Counted from the stretch's first letter, positions 33,904-45,285 are shown. The stretch: DNA of 64,000 nt from Pseudomonas helvetica (GCF_039908645.1 NZ_CP150917.1:1988501-2052500), one strand, 5' to 3'. A program made the numbers and translations. Notes: a model not told the origin generated them from the letters alone.

Positions 33904-34446
33904 TCAGGCCGGAAGAATCAGCGGTAACAACCGCGCAGTATTACGTGCATCTTCCAGCGCCCGGTGCTGTTGACCGGTAAATTGCATACCCGCCAATTGC
34001 AGAGCGCCATTGAGCCCCAGCGGCCGCTCCAGTCGGCGGGCCTTGGCAAAGCGTTGCTTCAGGTTCATGTGGGGGACTCGGCTGAGGGCACTATCGAGTT
34101 GCAGGCGTTGCCATTCCTGAAGCAGTTGTTGTCGGTCGTAATCGCCCCAGCTGGCCCAACCTTCAAGGCGCGTATGATGCTGGCCGAGCCAGCGCTCGAA
34201 CAGCGGCCAGACCTCGGTCAGTGGCTGGGCAGCGTCGATATTGGCTTGGGTTATGTGGGTCAGTTCACGACAGAAAGGGGTCAGCAGCGGTCGTCGCAGG
34301 GGCCGAACGAATCGCTGGAAGTAGTCCAGTTCGCGGCCTGCGCGATTGACCAGGGTGGCGCCGATTTCGATGATTTCCATCTCGGTTACTGGCCAGCCAC
34401 CGTCATCGGTGGTCGCTTCGAGATCAATTACCAGCCAATGAGGCAT
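33904..34446 (-). CDS. DEDDh-type 3'-5' exonuclease (ERI-1/ExoX-like)
   Basis: 180 residues. Exonuclease motif I D8/E10 (LVIDLEATTDD), the ELTHITQ region (motif II context), and motif III HRALEDARNTARLL with catalytic His and Asp near the C-terminus. This arrangement is that of the ERI-type exonuclease subfamily (KapD/PrnA-like, also eukaryotic ERI1), which trims RNA; substrate here is not known. ATG 34446 (MPHWLVID) is chosen by family start; AGGAAA lies upstream. The longer frame to 34524 would run into atuF. Just downstream of atuF on the same strand, but with a 70-base gap. Confidence 0.82.
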   Translation of the reverse strand: MPHWLVIDLEATTDDGGWPVTEMEIIEIGATLVNRAGRELDYFQRFVRPLRRPLLTPFCRELTHITQANIDAAQPLTEVWPLFERWLGQHHTRLEGWASWGDYDRQQLLQEWQRLQLDSALSRVPHMNLKQRFAKARRLERPLGLNGALQLAGMQFTGQQHRALEDARNTARLLPLILPA

Positions 34447-34516
34447 CGCAGGTTTCCTGGTGTCCGCGTCCTGATGAGGCTGAGCGTAGCCAAATGCGAT
34501 GGATCCGCCTAGCGGC

Positions 34517-36478
<1,962 letters not shown>

Positions 36479-36516
36479 TTGTGGGTTCCCTTGGGGTAGG
36501 CGGTATGTGAGGGCCT

Positions 36517-36540
36517 CATCGCGAGCAAGCTTTGCTCCTA
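36517..36540. repeat. Single REP-like palindrome between atuE and atuF
   Basis: Contains GAGCAA-GCT-TTGCTC (36523-36537) in the usual REP context CATCGCGAGCAAG; it overlaps the atuE stop codon. No inverted partner is next to it. Confidence 0.5.
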
Positions 36541-37335
36541 TGGCGCCCAACCCGGTTTGCGCTTTTGTACGAAGGCCATCGTCCCTTCGACACCTTCCGC
36601 CCCGGTCACGGCTTCACTGAACCAATCGGCTGCCTGGTCGAGCAACGGTCCCATGGACTGTTCGGTGCTGGCCAGCAACAAGGCCTTGGTCGCGGCATTG
36701 GCGCCAGGCGCGCAGCACAGCACATGCGCGAGCACCGCATCCAGACGTTCGGCCAAGGCTTGGGCATCGTGTTCGACAAAATGCACCAGCCCCAGACGCC
36801 GCGCTTCATGCCCGTCAAAACGCGCGGCGGTCAGCGCCAGGCGTCGTGCCTGAGTGAGGCCGATACGCTGGACCACGAACGGTGCGATTTGCGCCGGCAG
36901 CAGGCCGAGGCTGGTTTCCGGCAAGCCGAACTGGGCGTTGTGATCGGTCAGTGCAATGTCGCTGACACACACCAGACCGAAGCCGCCGCCGAGCACCGCG
37001 CCTTGCAACACCGTGATCAGCACTTGCGGCGCGTGCTGGGCTTCTTCGAGCAGGGCGCCAAACGCGCGGTTCAATTCGCGGTAGGCCTGCTGACCTTGAG
37101 CGCGGGCATTGGCCATGTCTTTCAAATCACCGCCGGCAGAAAAATGCCCGCCGGCACCGCCGAGCACTATCGCGCGGATGTCCCGGTCATCGCGCACCGC
37201 CGCGAGTACCGCGCGCAATTCGGCGACCATCTGCAAGCTCATGGCGTTGCGGCAGTCTGGCCGGTTCAAGGTGAGGTGCAGAACGCCGTTGTGCAGTTCC
37301 AGCAGCAGGGTCTGGCAAACGGGCAAGGTGGTCAT
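36538..37335 (-). CDS. atuE: Isohexenylglutaconyl-CoA hydratase AtuE
   Basis: Enoyl-CoA hydratase/isomerase (crotonase) family, 265 residues. CoA-binding NRPDCRNAMS (24-33), oxyanion-hole GGHFSAGGDLKDM (62-74) and GAVLGGGFGLV (about 108-118) are clear. Hydrates the carboxylated geranyl-CoA product. Start ATG 37335 overlaps the atuD stop by 4 bases (ATGA); the frame open above it is shadow. Paralogue of LiuC; called AtuE from operon context. Confidence 0.88.
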   Translation of the reverse strand: MTTLPVCQTLLLELHNGVLHLTLNRPDCRNAMSLQMVAELRAVLAAVRDDRDIRAIVLGGAGGHFSAGGDLKDMANARAQGQQAYRELNRAFGALLEEAQHAPQVLITVLQGAVLGGGFGLVCVSDIALTDHNAQFGLPETSLGLLPAQIAPFVVQRIGLTQARRLALTAARFDGHEARRLGLVHFVEHDAQALAERLDAVLAHVLCCAPGANAATKALLLASTEQSMGPLLDQAADWFSEAVTGAEGVEGTMAFVQKRKPGWAP

Positions 37336-38489
37336 TTTTTCTTCCCGGGCAGGATGCCCATCAATTTGCAGATGATCCCCAGCATGATCTCGTCGGCGCC
37401 GCCGCCAATCGACACCAGCCGTACATCGCGGTAGGCACGGGCCACCGGGTTGTCCCACATATAGCCCATGCCACCCCAGTATTGCAGGCAACTGTCGCTG
37501 ACTTCCCGGCCCAGCCGCCCGGCCTTGAGTTTGGCCATGGACGCCAGGCGCGTGACGTCCTGGCCTTTGACGTATTGCTCGGTGGCCTGGTAGACCAGCG
37601 CCCGCAGGCATTCGATTTCGGTTGCAAGCTCGGCGAGGCGGAAGTGAATCACCTGGTTGTCGATCAGCGCAGTGCCAAAGGTCTTGCGCTCCTTGCAATA
37701 CTCGATAGTGCTGTCGATGCAGTATTCCAGGCCCTTGATCATGTTCGCCGCACCGAACAGGCGTTCTTCCTGAAACTGCAGCATTTGCATCATGAAGCCT
37801 GCGCCTTCATGGCCGATGCGGTTACGTTGCGGCACGCGCACATTGTCGAAAAATACCTGGGCGGTTTCCGAACTGCGCATGCCGAGTTTGTCCAGAGGCG
37901 AACTGAGGCTGATGCCGGGGCTGTTCATCGGCACCATGATCAACGACTTGTTGATGTGCGCCTTGTCGTCCGAGGTGTTGGCCAGCAGGCAGATGAAGTC
38001 GGCGCTTGGGGAGTTGGTGATCCACATTTTGCTGCCGTTGATCACGTAGTCGCCGCCGTCCTTGCGCGCGGTGGTTTTCAGCCCGGCGACATCAGAGCCG
38101 GCACCGACTTCCGAGACGCCGATGCAGCCGACCTGTTCACCGGTGATCGCCGGGCGGAGGAATTCTTCACGCAGCTCGTCGGAGCCAAAACGGGCGAGGG
38201 CCGGGGTGCACATGTCGGTCTGCACGCCAATCGACATCGGAATCCCGCCGCAATGAATGGTCCCGAACTCTTCAGCGGCGACAATCGAATAGCTGTAGTC
38301 CAGGCCCATGCCACCGAATTTTTCCGGTTTGGAAATCCCCAACAGACCGAGCGCACCGGCCTTGCGGAAAATCTCGTGGATCGGAAAGCGCCCGGCCTTT
38401 TCCCACTCATCGACGTACGGGTTGATTTCACGGTCGACAAAATGACGGACAGTACGGCGCAGTTCTTCGTGTTCCTGGGTGAAGATCAT
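37332..38489 (-). CDS. atuD: Citronellyl-CoA dehydrogenase AtuD
   Basis: FAD-dependent acyl-CoA dehydrogenase, 385 residues, full length. N-terminal helical domain, mid beta-domain with GCIGVSEVGAGSDVAGL and NGSKMWITNSPSADF, C-terminal domain with the YWGGMGYMWDNPVARAYRD region (355-ish). Oxidises citronellyl-CoA to geranyl-CoA. Called AtuD rather than LiuA from the operon. Confidence 0.9.
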   Translation of the reverse strand: MIFTQEHEELRRTVRHFVDREINPYVDEWEKAGRFPIHEIFRKAGALGLLGISKPEKFGGMGLDYSYSIVAAEEFGTIHCGGIPMSIGVQTDMCTPALARFGSDELREEFLRPAITGEQVGCIGVSEVGAGSDVAGLKTTARKDGGDYVINGSKMWITNSPSADFICLLANTSDDKAHINKSLIMVPMNSPGISLSSPLDKLGMRSSETAQVFFDNVRVPQRNRIGHEGAGFMMQMLQFQEERLFGAANMIKGLEYCIDSTIEYCKERKTFGTALIDNQVIHFRLAELATEIECLRALVYQATEQYVKGQDVTRLASMAKLKAGRLGREVSDSCLQYWGGMGYMWDNPVARAYRDVRLVSIGGGADEIMLGIICKLMGILPGKKK

Positions 38490-38527
38490 TTTTATTGTTC
38501 TCCCTAAATCGGGTGGTGATCAGAGCC

Positions 38528-40144
38528 TCAAAAACGTGCGATACCGAAACTGTTCGGTTGCAACTGACGAACCTCGGCTTCGTGGCAGATATCCAGCAGA
38601 TAGCCAAGCAAGGTGCGCGTATCGCGTGGATCAATCAGCCCGTCGTCCCACAGGTTGGCGCTGCCGTAGAGTGCGGTGGACTGGCTGTCGAGTTTTTGCG
38701 CGGTGACCTGTTCCAGCGTGTCGAGCATCTTCGGGTCCGGGACCAAACCGTCCTTGGCCTGCCTGGCTTCGCTGACAATGCGCAGCACCTTGCCGGCCTG
38801 GGCGCCACCCATCACGGCGGTGCGGCTGTTGGGCCAGGCGAAGATGAAACGCGGGTCGAGCCCGCGGCCGCACATTGCATAATTGCCGGCGCCGTAAGAG
38901 CCGCCGACCACCATGGTCAGCTTCGGCACCCGGGCGTTGGCGACAGCCTGAATCATCTTCGCGCCGTGTTTGATCACCCCTTGCTGTTCCGATTCGGTGC
39001 CGACCATGAAACCGGTGGTGTTATGGAAAAACAGCAGCGGTGTCTGGCTCTGGTCGCAGAGCTGGATGAACTGCGCGGCCTTGCTGGCACCTTGCGGGGT
39101 GATCGGACCGTTGTTGCCGATGAAACCGCAGGGCCGCCCCTGGATCTTCAAATGACCGCACATCGTTTGCTGATCGAACTCGCCCTTGAACTCGAGAAAG
39201 CGCGAGCCATCGGCGATGCGCGCAATGATCTCGCGCACGTCGTAGGGCTTTTTCGGATCGTCGGGAATCAGCCCCAGCAGTTCGTCGATGGGGTAGAGCG
39301 GTTCGTCCCAGTGTTCGGCGCTGCGTTGTGGTAACTGCGCATTCCACGGCAACAGGCTGACGATTTCGCGTACCAGGCGCACGCCGTCGGTATCGTTTTC
39401 GGCCAGGTACTCGGCGGTGCCGGCGATTTGCGCGTGCATCTCGGCGCCGCCGAGTGCTTCATCGGTGGCGACTTCGCCGGTAGCGGCCTTGAGCAGTGGG
39501 GGGCCGGCGAGAAACAGCTTGGCCTTGCCGCGCACCACCACCACGTAGTCCGAGAGCCCAGGCTGATAAGCGCCGCCAGCGGTGGCCGAACCGTGCACCA
39601 CGGTGATTTGCGGCAAACCCATGGCCGACATCCGCGCCTGATTGGCGAAACTGCGCGCACCCTCGACGAAAATCTCCGCGGCGTAATTGAGATTGGCGCC
39701 GCCACTCTCGGCGAGGGTGATCACCGGCAGTTTGTTTTCCATGGCGATCTGTTGCAGGCGCAGGGATTTCTTCAGGCCACTGGGAGAAATGGTGCCGCCC
39801 TTGATCGCGCTGTTATTGGCGACCACCAGCACCCGCACACCGGACACATAACCAATTCCGGCGATCAACCCGCCACCGGCCTGGCTGCCGTCCTTGTCGT
39901 CGTGCAGTTTGTAGCCGGCCAGGCTCGCCAGCTCAAGAAACGGTGCGCCAGGATCGAGCAGCAGGTTCAGCCGTGCGCGAGGCAGGAGTTGCCCGCGTTT
40001 GTCGAATTTCGGTTTGGCCTCTGCGGCTTTGGCCAGCAGGTTGCGTTCCAACTGGCGGAACTGTTCGATGTTGCTCAACATCGCCTCGCGGTTCTGCGCA
40101 AACTGCCGGCTGTGGATGTCGAGTTGCGATTCAATCTGTGGCAT
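38528..40144 (-). CDS. atuC: Geranyl-CoA carboxylase beta subunit AtuC
   Basis: Carboxyltransferase subunit of 538 residues with the two crotonase-like halves of biotin-dependent carboxylases: first half ALAESGGANL and GSATAGGAYQPGLSDY, second half FKGEFDQQTMCG and GGSYGAGNYAMCGRGLDPR. Partner of AtuF. Starts 3 bases after the atuB stop. Confidence 0.92.
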   Translation of the reverse strand: MPQIESQLDIHSRQFAQNREAMLSNIEQFRQLERNLLAKAAEAKPKFDKRGQLLPRARLNLLLDPGAPFLELASLAGYKLHDDKDGSQAGGGLIAGIGYVSGVRVLVVANNSAIKGGTISPSGLKKSLRLQQIAMENKLPVITLAESGGANLNYAAEIFVEGARSFANQARMSAMGLPQITVVHGSATAGGAYQPGLSDYVVVVRGKAKLFLAGPPLLKAATGEVATDEALGGAEMHAQIAGTAEYLAENDTDGVRLVREIVSLLPWNAQLPQRSAEHWDEPLYPIDELLGLIPDDPKKPYDVREIIARIADGSRFLEFKGEFDQQTMCGHLKIQGRPCGFIGNNGPITPQGASKAAQFIQLCDQSQTPLLFFHNTTGFMVGTESEQQGVIKHGAKMIQAVANARVPKLTMVVGGSYGAGNYAMCGRGLDPRFIFAWPNSRTAVMGGAQAGKVLRIVSEARQAKDGLVPDPKMLDTLEQVTAQKLDSQSTALYGSANLWDDGLIDPRDTRTLLGYLLDICHEAEVRQLQPNSFGIARF

Positions 40145-40147
40145 GGA

Positions 40148-41017
40148 TCAGTCCTCGCCCTTGAGCACATCGGGTAAGCCTGCGCGGTGAAAGCCATTGA
40201 AGGATTCACTGTGCTGCGCCTTGTGCAGTGGCCAGGCGCGACCGCCGAGGCTCGCCGCACCGTCGATCCGCAGTGTGCTGCCACTGATAAAGGCCGCCGC
40301 CGGGCTCAGCAGGAAAACGATCGCCGCGCTGACTTCCGATTCAGTGCCAATCCGCTTGAGCGGCACGTGTTCGCGCAGGGTCGGGATCAGCGCTTTGAAC
40401 GCACCTTCGTAGGTGTCCATGCCGCTGGAGGCAATCCAGCCAGGCGCCACCGCGTTGACCCGCACACCGGCGTAACCCCACTCGACCGCGGCGGTCTTGG
40501 TGAAGTTGTCCATGCCCGAACGCGCCGCGCCCGAATGGCCCATGCCGGGCATGCCACCCCACATGTCGGCAAGCATGTTGACGATGCTGCCACCGTACTT
40601 GCTCATCGACTGATTGAACACCTCGCGGGCCATCAGGAACCCGCCCACCAGATTGGTCCGCAGCACGGTTTCGAAACCTTTCTGATTGATCGAGGCCAAG
40701 GGCGCCGGGTATTGGCCGCCAGCATTATTGACCAGGCCATGAATCGGCCCGTGGTCCTTGATCAGTTGCCCGACCAATTGCGTGACCGCTTCTTCATCGC
40801 GAATGTCGCAGGCCTGCCAATCCGCCTTGCCACCGTCCTCGATGATTTCCGCCGCGACCTTTTGCAGCTTCTCGGGTTTGCGCCCGATCAGCAATACATG
40901 GGCGCCGAGGGCTGCCAGCTCATGCGCGGTGCAACGGCCGATGCCACTGCCGCCACCGGTGACAATAATCCTCTGGCCGGAAAACAGCTCGGGTTTGAAT
41001 ATCGAATCAAAGGCCAC
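40148..41017 (-). CDS. atuB: Short-chain dehydrogenase AtuB
   Basis: SDR of 289 residues. NAD(P)-binding TGGGSGIGRCTA (19-30), NNAGG (about 98-102). In place of YxxxK it has HSGAARSGMDNFTK, as in the peroxisomal trans-2-enoyl/2,4-dienoyl-CoA reductase group, so it is probably a CoA-thioester reductase or dehydrogenase of the terpene route; its exact step is not established. GTG start at 41017 with GAGGA upstream; 12 bases after atuA. Confidence 0.88.
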   Translation of the reverse strand: MAFDSIFKPELFSGQRIIVTGGGSGIGRCTAHELAALGAHVLLIGRKPEKLQKVAAEIIEDGGKADWQACDIRDEEAVTQLVGQLIKDHGPIHGLVNNAGGQYPAPLASINQKGFETVLRTNLVGGFLMAREVFNQSMSKYGGSIVNMLADMWGGMPGMGHSGAARSGMDNFTKTAAVEWGYAGVRVNAVAPGWIASSGMDTYEGAFKALIPTLREHVPLKRIGTESEVSAAIVFLLSPAAAFISGSTLRIDGAASLGGRAWPLHKAQHSESFNGFHRAGLPDVLKGED

Positions 41018-41029
41018 GGCAACCGTCCT

Positions 41030-42820
41030 CTACTTGACTTGGTCAGCGATGCCTTGCGGCACCGGGATCTGGATTTCCAATAGCTGCTGGGCGAACGCCT
41101 TGCCTTGCGGGTCGATTCGCAGGCTGGCCACGCCACCGCCACCGAGGGCGTTTTCCAGGAGAAAGTTCAGGCTGTGAGTACCGGGTAAATACCAGCGCTC
41201 GACACGTCCGTGGATCGGGTCAAGCACGTGACTCATCCAGTCGACGATCACCGCAGGTGTCAGTGCTTCGGCGATCCACGGCAGGTATTCGGGGGCGCGG
41301 GCCATGACGCCGATGTTGCTGTGATTGCCCTTGTCGCCGGAGCGCGCCACCGCGAGTTTCACCAGCGCCACACTGGCGTCGGCGCGAGCGTGGGGTTTGG
41401 GCGGATCAAAGGGCAGCGGCAGGTCGGCAACGTCGAGGTGATCGAGGGCAGGCAGGGCGCAGGGATAACGTTGGCCTTGCAGGTCGACTTCCAGCATGCA
41501 GGTATTTTTGTCGATCAGGAACGAGAACAGACGGATCAATGGGTACACGGTTGGCCGGCCTCCGACGATTCCGGTCAACCCCGGCGCCATACCGGTGGCG
41601 GCTTGAGCGATCTCACGGGAAAACAGGATCAGCGCTTGTTTGTCCGGGTGCCGCACCGCCAGTTTGATCACTACTTCGCGGCTGTCCTGGCGTTGGCCAT
41701 GCGGACCATAAGTCGCTTCGCTGCCGAGTAGCTCAATGTTCACTTCGCTGTAGGGCGCCCAGCCGCGTTGGCTGAACATTTCCGAGGTCTTGGCAATGAT
41801 CGCCTGGCTCACCCGACGTGCCTTGGCCACCGCGTCGATCCCGGCGATAAGGCAGCTGGCGGTGCAGCGAAAGCCGTCCGGCCAGGTCGCGCAGACCTTG
41901 TATTGACGGGGCGGTGGCAAGCCTTTGGCGCCGTGTACATGCACGGCGTTGTTGGCGTGTTGCTGGAGTTTGACCAGGCTGAAATCGCAGACCACATCGG
42001 GCAGCAGATAGGCGCGAGGATTGCCGATTTCGTACAGCAGTTGCTCGCCGACGCTCAGCGGTGTGACCAAACCGCCGGTACCTTCGGGTTTACTGACGAT
42101 GAACTGGCCGTCGGCGCTGACTTCGACGATGGGGAAACCGATGTGTTCGTAGTCGGGCACTTTTTGCCAATCGGTGAAGTTGCCGCCGGTGCACTGTGCA
42201 CCGCATTCGATGAGGTGCCCGGCCAGCGCGGCTTGGGCCAGTTTGTTGTAGTCCTGCCACGACCAGCTGAACTCATGCACCAATGCCGCGCTGACCACGG
42301 CGCTGTCGACCACCCGGCCGGTGATAACGATGTCCGCACCCAGGCGTAGCGCCTCGACGATGCCGGGGGCGCCGAGGTAGGCGTTGGTCGACACGCACAT
42401 TGGCGGCAGTGGGGCGCCGCTGAACATTTCCTTTACGCCGCTGGTAGCCAATTGCTTGAACTGCGGTTGCAGGTCATCACCGAGCAACACGGCGATCTTC
42501 AGTGGCACACCGGCTTTATCGCACGCCGCTTGCAGCGCTGCTGCGCAGGCCAGTGGGTTGACCCCGCCGGCGTTGCTGATCACGCGGATGTTCTGTTCGC
42601 AAAGTTGCTTGAGGAGCGGGCTGAGGACTTCGACGAAGTCGGTCGCGTAACCGGCCTGGGGATCTTTCATCCGTGCGCCGGCCAGCAGCGACATAGTGAT
42701 TTCTGCCAGATAGTCGAACACCAGATAGTCCAGCTGGGCACCGTCAACCAATTGCGCGGCGGCGGTCGAGGTATCGCCCCAGAAGGCACTGGCGCAGCCG
42801 ATACGAACGGTTTTGTTCAT
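41030..42820 (-). CDS. atuA: Acyclic terpene utilisation protein AtuA (DUF1446)
   Basis: 596 residues, DUF1446 domain (about 1-440) with the AtuA-like C-terminal domain (APLVKLAVARSGDKGNHSNIG region). This first gene of the atu operon is needed for citronellol growth in P. aeruginosa, but its reaction is unknown. ATG 42820 (MNKTVRIGCASAFWGD) follows a strong GGAGG; the frame to 42856 is unneeded. Two palindromic operator copies lie directly upstream. Confidence 0.92.
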   Translation of the reverse strand: MNKTVRIGCASAFWGDTSTAAAQLVDGAQLDYLVFDYLAEITMSLLAGARMKDPQAGYATDFVEVLSPLLKQLCEQNIRVISNAGGVNPLACAAALQAACDKAGVPLKIAVLLGDDLQPQFKQLATSGVKEMFSGAPLPPMCVSTNAYLGAPGIVEALRLGADIVITGRVVDSAVVSAALVHEFSWSWQDYNKLAQAALAGHLIECGAQCTGGNFTDWQKVPDYEHIGFPIVEVSADGQFIVSKPEGTGGLVTPLSVGEQLLYEIGNPRAYLLPDVVCDFSLVKLQQHANNAVHVHGAKGLPPPRQYKVCATWPDGFRCTASCLIAGIDAVAKARRVSQAIIAKTSEMFSQRGWAPYSEVNIELLGSEATYGPHGQRQDSREVVIKLAVRHPDKQALILFSREIAQAATGMAPGLTGIVGGRPTVYPLIRLFSFLIDKNTCMLEVDLQGQRYPCALPALDHLDVADLPLPFDPPKPHARADASVALVKLAVARSGDKGNHSNIGVMARAPEYLPWIAEALTPAVIVDWMSHVLDPIHGRVERWYLPGTHSLNFLLENALGGGGVASLRIDPQGKAFAQQLLEIQIPVPQGIADQVK

Positions 42821-42851
42821 TGCAAGCCTCCGACAGAAGTGGCTCGAGACT

Positions 42852-42912
42852 ACCAAGCAAGCGCTTGGTTTGTAAATGCTGGTTACATCTTCTTCCCAAG
42901 CGCTTGCTTGGT
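42852..42912. promoter_or_regulatory. Paired AtuR operator between atuA and atuR
   Basis: Two palindromes with identical core CAAGCGCTTG (42858-42867 and 42897-42906), arranged as a mirror pair: ACCAAGCAAGCGCTTGG (42852-42868) and CCAAGCGCTTGCTTGGT (42896-42912), centres 39 bases apart. AtuR of P. aeruginosa is a TetR repressor reported to bind two inverted repeats upstream of atuA, so this is very probably its operator. Confidence 0.85.
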
Positions 42913-43000
42913 CGTCCCGGTCAGCTTAAATTGCCCGCGCAAACCCATTGCATTCGTGGTGTGATCGCACAATTGATTGAGCGACTGTAGGAGAGAACGG

Positions 43001-43624
43001 GTGGACGAGCAAAAAGCCCTGCTGGTAATGCGCGAGTTGGTCGACAACGGGCAACTGACCGATCCCGACAGCGCTCGCGGCAAACTGCTGCAAATGGCCG
43101 CTCACCTGTTTCGCAACAAGGGCTACGAGCGCACTACGGTGCGTGACCTGGCCAGTGCGGTCGGGATTCAGTCGGGAAGCATTTTTCATCACTTCAAAAG
43201 CAAGGATGAAATCCTGCGGGCGGTGATGGAAGAAACCATTCGCTACAACACCGCATTGATGCGCGCCTCCCTGGCGCAAGCGACCAATGTGCGCGAGCGG
43301 GTGCTGGCACTGATCCGCTGTGAGTTGCAGTCGATCATGGGCGGCAGCGGCGAAGCAATGACGGTGCTGGTCTACGAATGGCGTTCGCTTTCGCAAGAAG
43401 GTCAGGCCCAGGTGCTAGCGCTGCGCGATATCTATGAGCAGATCTGGTTGCAGGTACTGGGTGAGGCGAAAGACGCCGGTTTCATTCGCGGCGACGTATT
43501 TATTACCCGACGTTTTCTAACCGGCGCGCTGTCCTGGACCACCACCTGGTTTCGGCCGGATGGCAGCATGAGCCTCGATCAATTGGCCGACGAAGCCTTG
43601 ATTCTGGTGTTGGAAGAAAAGTGA
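43001..43624 (+). CDS. atuR: TetR-family repressor AtuR
   Basis: 207 residues. HTH in ARGKLLQMAAHLFRNKGY, followed by TTVRDLASAVGIQSGSIFHHF and KSKDEIL. Ligand domain C-terminal. GTG start 43001 with GGAG at good distance. Divergent from atuA, with the paired palindrome between them. Confidence 0.88.
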   Translation: MDEQKALLVMRELVDNGQLTDPDSARGKLLQMAAHLFRNKGYERTTVRDLASAVGIQSGSIFHHFKSKDEILRAVMEETIRYNTALMRASLAQATNVRERVLALIRCELQSIMGGSGEAMTVLVYEWRSLSQEGQAQVLALRDIYEQIWLQVLGEAKDAGFIRGDVFITRRFLTGALSWTTTWFRPDGSMSLDQLADEALILVLEEK

Positions 43625-43729
43625 CCGTTTCGCAAAAACTTATTAAATAGCCATCACCAAGTTGTCGAAGCGGATAAAACCGCCTAGCTTGGTTGTAGTC
43701 GATATATTTTTAGAGGTGGGCTCGTTTTG

Positions 43730-44524
43730 ATGTCTTCGCCAGTTCGGAAGGCTTTACGGATTTCGCTGATGGCGCTGGGTGCGCTATCCGTACTCCCGGT
43801 TTCGGCCGCACAAGTAGTGCAGGTGGGCGCTGCGCACTTTCCGCCGTACACCGTTCGACCGGAGAATGGCGACGATACCGGGTTGCTACCGCAGTTGGTC
43901 GAGGCGCTGAACCACTCGCAAACCGACTATGAGTTCAAACTCGTGCCGACTTCCTTGCAGCGTCGATTCGGTGATTTCCAGGATGGCCGGACTGACATGG
44001 CAATCTTCGAAAATCCGGAGTGGGGTTGGAAGGATATCCCGCACAGCACCGTCGACATGGGGCTGGAAGATGCTGAAATCTTTGTCGCACAGAGCAAGCC
44101 GGATCGTCAGCAGGGTTACTTCACCGATTTGAAAGGCAAGCGTCTGGCGCTGTACAGCGGTTATCACTATGAATTTGCCAATTTCAATAACGATCCGCAA
44201 TTTCTCAAGGACAGTTACAACGCGACGCTCACGACTTCTCACGACAGCAATATTTTAATGGTTCTGCGCAATCGCGCCGACATTGCACTGGTCACACGTT
44301 CGTACCTCTACGATTACCTGCTGCGCAATGAAAAGGTCAGGCCGCAGTTGTTGGTATCCCAGCGCATCGATCAGGTTTATCACCATTACGCGTTGTTACG
44401 TCCGCAAGCGCCGATCAGCGCGGAAACCTTCGGCAAGTTGCTGCAGGGGTTGCGGGATAACGGGCAGATGCTGAAGATTTTCGATCCGTACAAGATTGCC
44501 ATCGTGCCGGTGCCTAAAAGCTGA
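43730..44524 (+). CDS. Periplasmic substrate-binding protein (SBP_bac_3 type)
   Basis: 264 residues with a signal peptide ending near VSAAQ (residue 27). Mature part is a bilobed family-3 amino-acid-type binding protein: FPPYTV, NGDDTGLLPQLVEALN, FQDGRTDMAIFENPEWG and the second lobe LKGKRLALYSGYHYEF. No permease or ATPase gene adjoins it, so it may be an orphan or deliver a signal to a sensor. ATG 43730 is chosen over the TTG at 43727. Convergent with pvdS. Confidence 0.82.
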   Translation: MSSPVRKALRISLMALGALSVLPVSAAQVVQVGAAHFPPYTVRPENGDDTGLLPQLVEALNHSQTDYEFKLVPTSLQRRFGDFQDGRTDMAIFENPEWGWKDIPHSTVDMGLEDAEIFVAQSKPDRQQGYFTDLKGKRLALYSGYHYEFANFNNDPQFLKDSYNATLTTSHDSNILMVLRNRADIALVTRSYLYDYLLRNEKVRPQLLVSQRIDQVYHHYALLRPQAPISAETFGKLLQGLRDNGQMLKIFDPYKIAIVPVPKS

Positions 44525-44633
44525 AGTCAGGCCAACCCTTTGACCTGAAACCTGCGCTTGCTCGGTAAGGCTCAAGGCGGTATCTCCAGAACGGTCCAAA
44601 AAAACTGAACCACAACACACAGGCTGCGATCTT

Positions 44634-45182
44634 TTAGCGGCGGGCGAACGTATCGCTGCGCTTGCCCGAAACCTTGCGGCAATGCACCAGGGCATCACGA
44701 ATCATGAAGTTCACCAGGGTCGGCGACACGCCGAGTTCCTTGGCGATGTCCTTTTGCGGCACGCCGTGCAGGCGATACATCTCGAAGGCGTAGCGGGTGC
44801 GACTCGGTAATTGGCCGAGGGCATCGGCAATGTTTTCCAGAATCGAGAAGTTGATGTGCGAGGTTTCTGGCGAGGCATCGTGAATGACCACGTTCAAGCC
44901 TTCTTCTTCGGTGCCCGAATACTTTTGTTCCAGCGCCTGTCTGCGGTAGTGGTCAATCGCCAGGTTACGTACGATCTGAAACAGGTAGCTGAGCTGAGCC
45001 TTGAACGAGGAGGTGATTTGCGGTGCTGATTGCAGCCTGAAAAACGCATCCTGAACGACATCTTCAGCGCGGGATCGGCAGCCGGTAATGCGGGCTGCGA
45101 TTTTGACCAGAATCAGTCGATTATTAACGAACGCCTGGAGTAAGGGTGAGTCGCACCTGCTTGTGGTTACTGGTTCCGTCAT
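44634..45182 (-). CDS. pvdS: Iron-starvation ECF sigma factor PvdS
   Basis: 182 residues, ECF sigma factor for pyoverdine synthesis genes. Region 2 (RAEDVVQDAFFRLQSAP, YLFQIVRNLAIDHYRRQAL) and region 4 (YRLHGVPQKDIAKELGVSPT) match PvdS almost word for word, including the N-terminal CDSPLLQAFVNNRLILVK. Start ATG 45182 (MTEPVTTSRCD). Upstream: a TTGACA -35 overlapped by a Fur-box-like sequence. No pyoverdine synthetase gene is in this window on either side. It would be activated under iron limitation by loss of Fur repression and by the FpvA/FpvR system. Confidence 0.95.
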   Translation of the reverse strand: MTEPVTTSRCDSPLLQAFVNNRLILVKIAARITGCRSRAEDVVQDAFFRLQSAPQITSSFKAQLSYLFQIVRNLAIDHYRRQALEQKYSGTEEEGLNVVIHDASPETSHINFSILENIADALGQLPSRTRYAFEMYRLHGVPQKDIAKELGVSPTLVNFMIRDALVHCRKVSGKRSDTFARR

Positions 45183-45253
45183 GGAAATCACCTTGCTGCA
45201 AAAAGTAAATAGGACGACCAAGGGGGGCGGAGCCGTCCTACGCATCGAGTGAC

Positions 45254-45285
45254 AAGCTAGTGTTAATGATAATGATTGTCAATTG
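45254..45285 (-). promoter_or_regulatory. pvdS promoter with Fur box
   Basis: On the minus strand TTGACA (45282-45277), 17-base spacer and TAGCTT (45259-45254). The plus strand over it reads AATGATAATGATTGTCAATT (45265-45284), close to the Fur consensus GATAATGATAATCATTATC. About 70 bases before the pvdS ATG. A weak TAGGACG/CGTCCTA stem (45210-45216/45234-45240) lies in the leader. Confidence 0.75.

Noticed and set aside
36538..37698. Longer version of AtuE (386 codons)
   Set aside because: The first 121 codons are out-of-frame shadow of atuD; the ATG at 37335 overlapping the atuD stop is the normal start.
45210..45240. TAGGACG/CGTCCTA stem in the pvdS leader as a regulatory RNA element
   Set aside because: Only 7 paired bases across a 17-base GC-rich loop; too weak to call.
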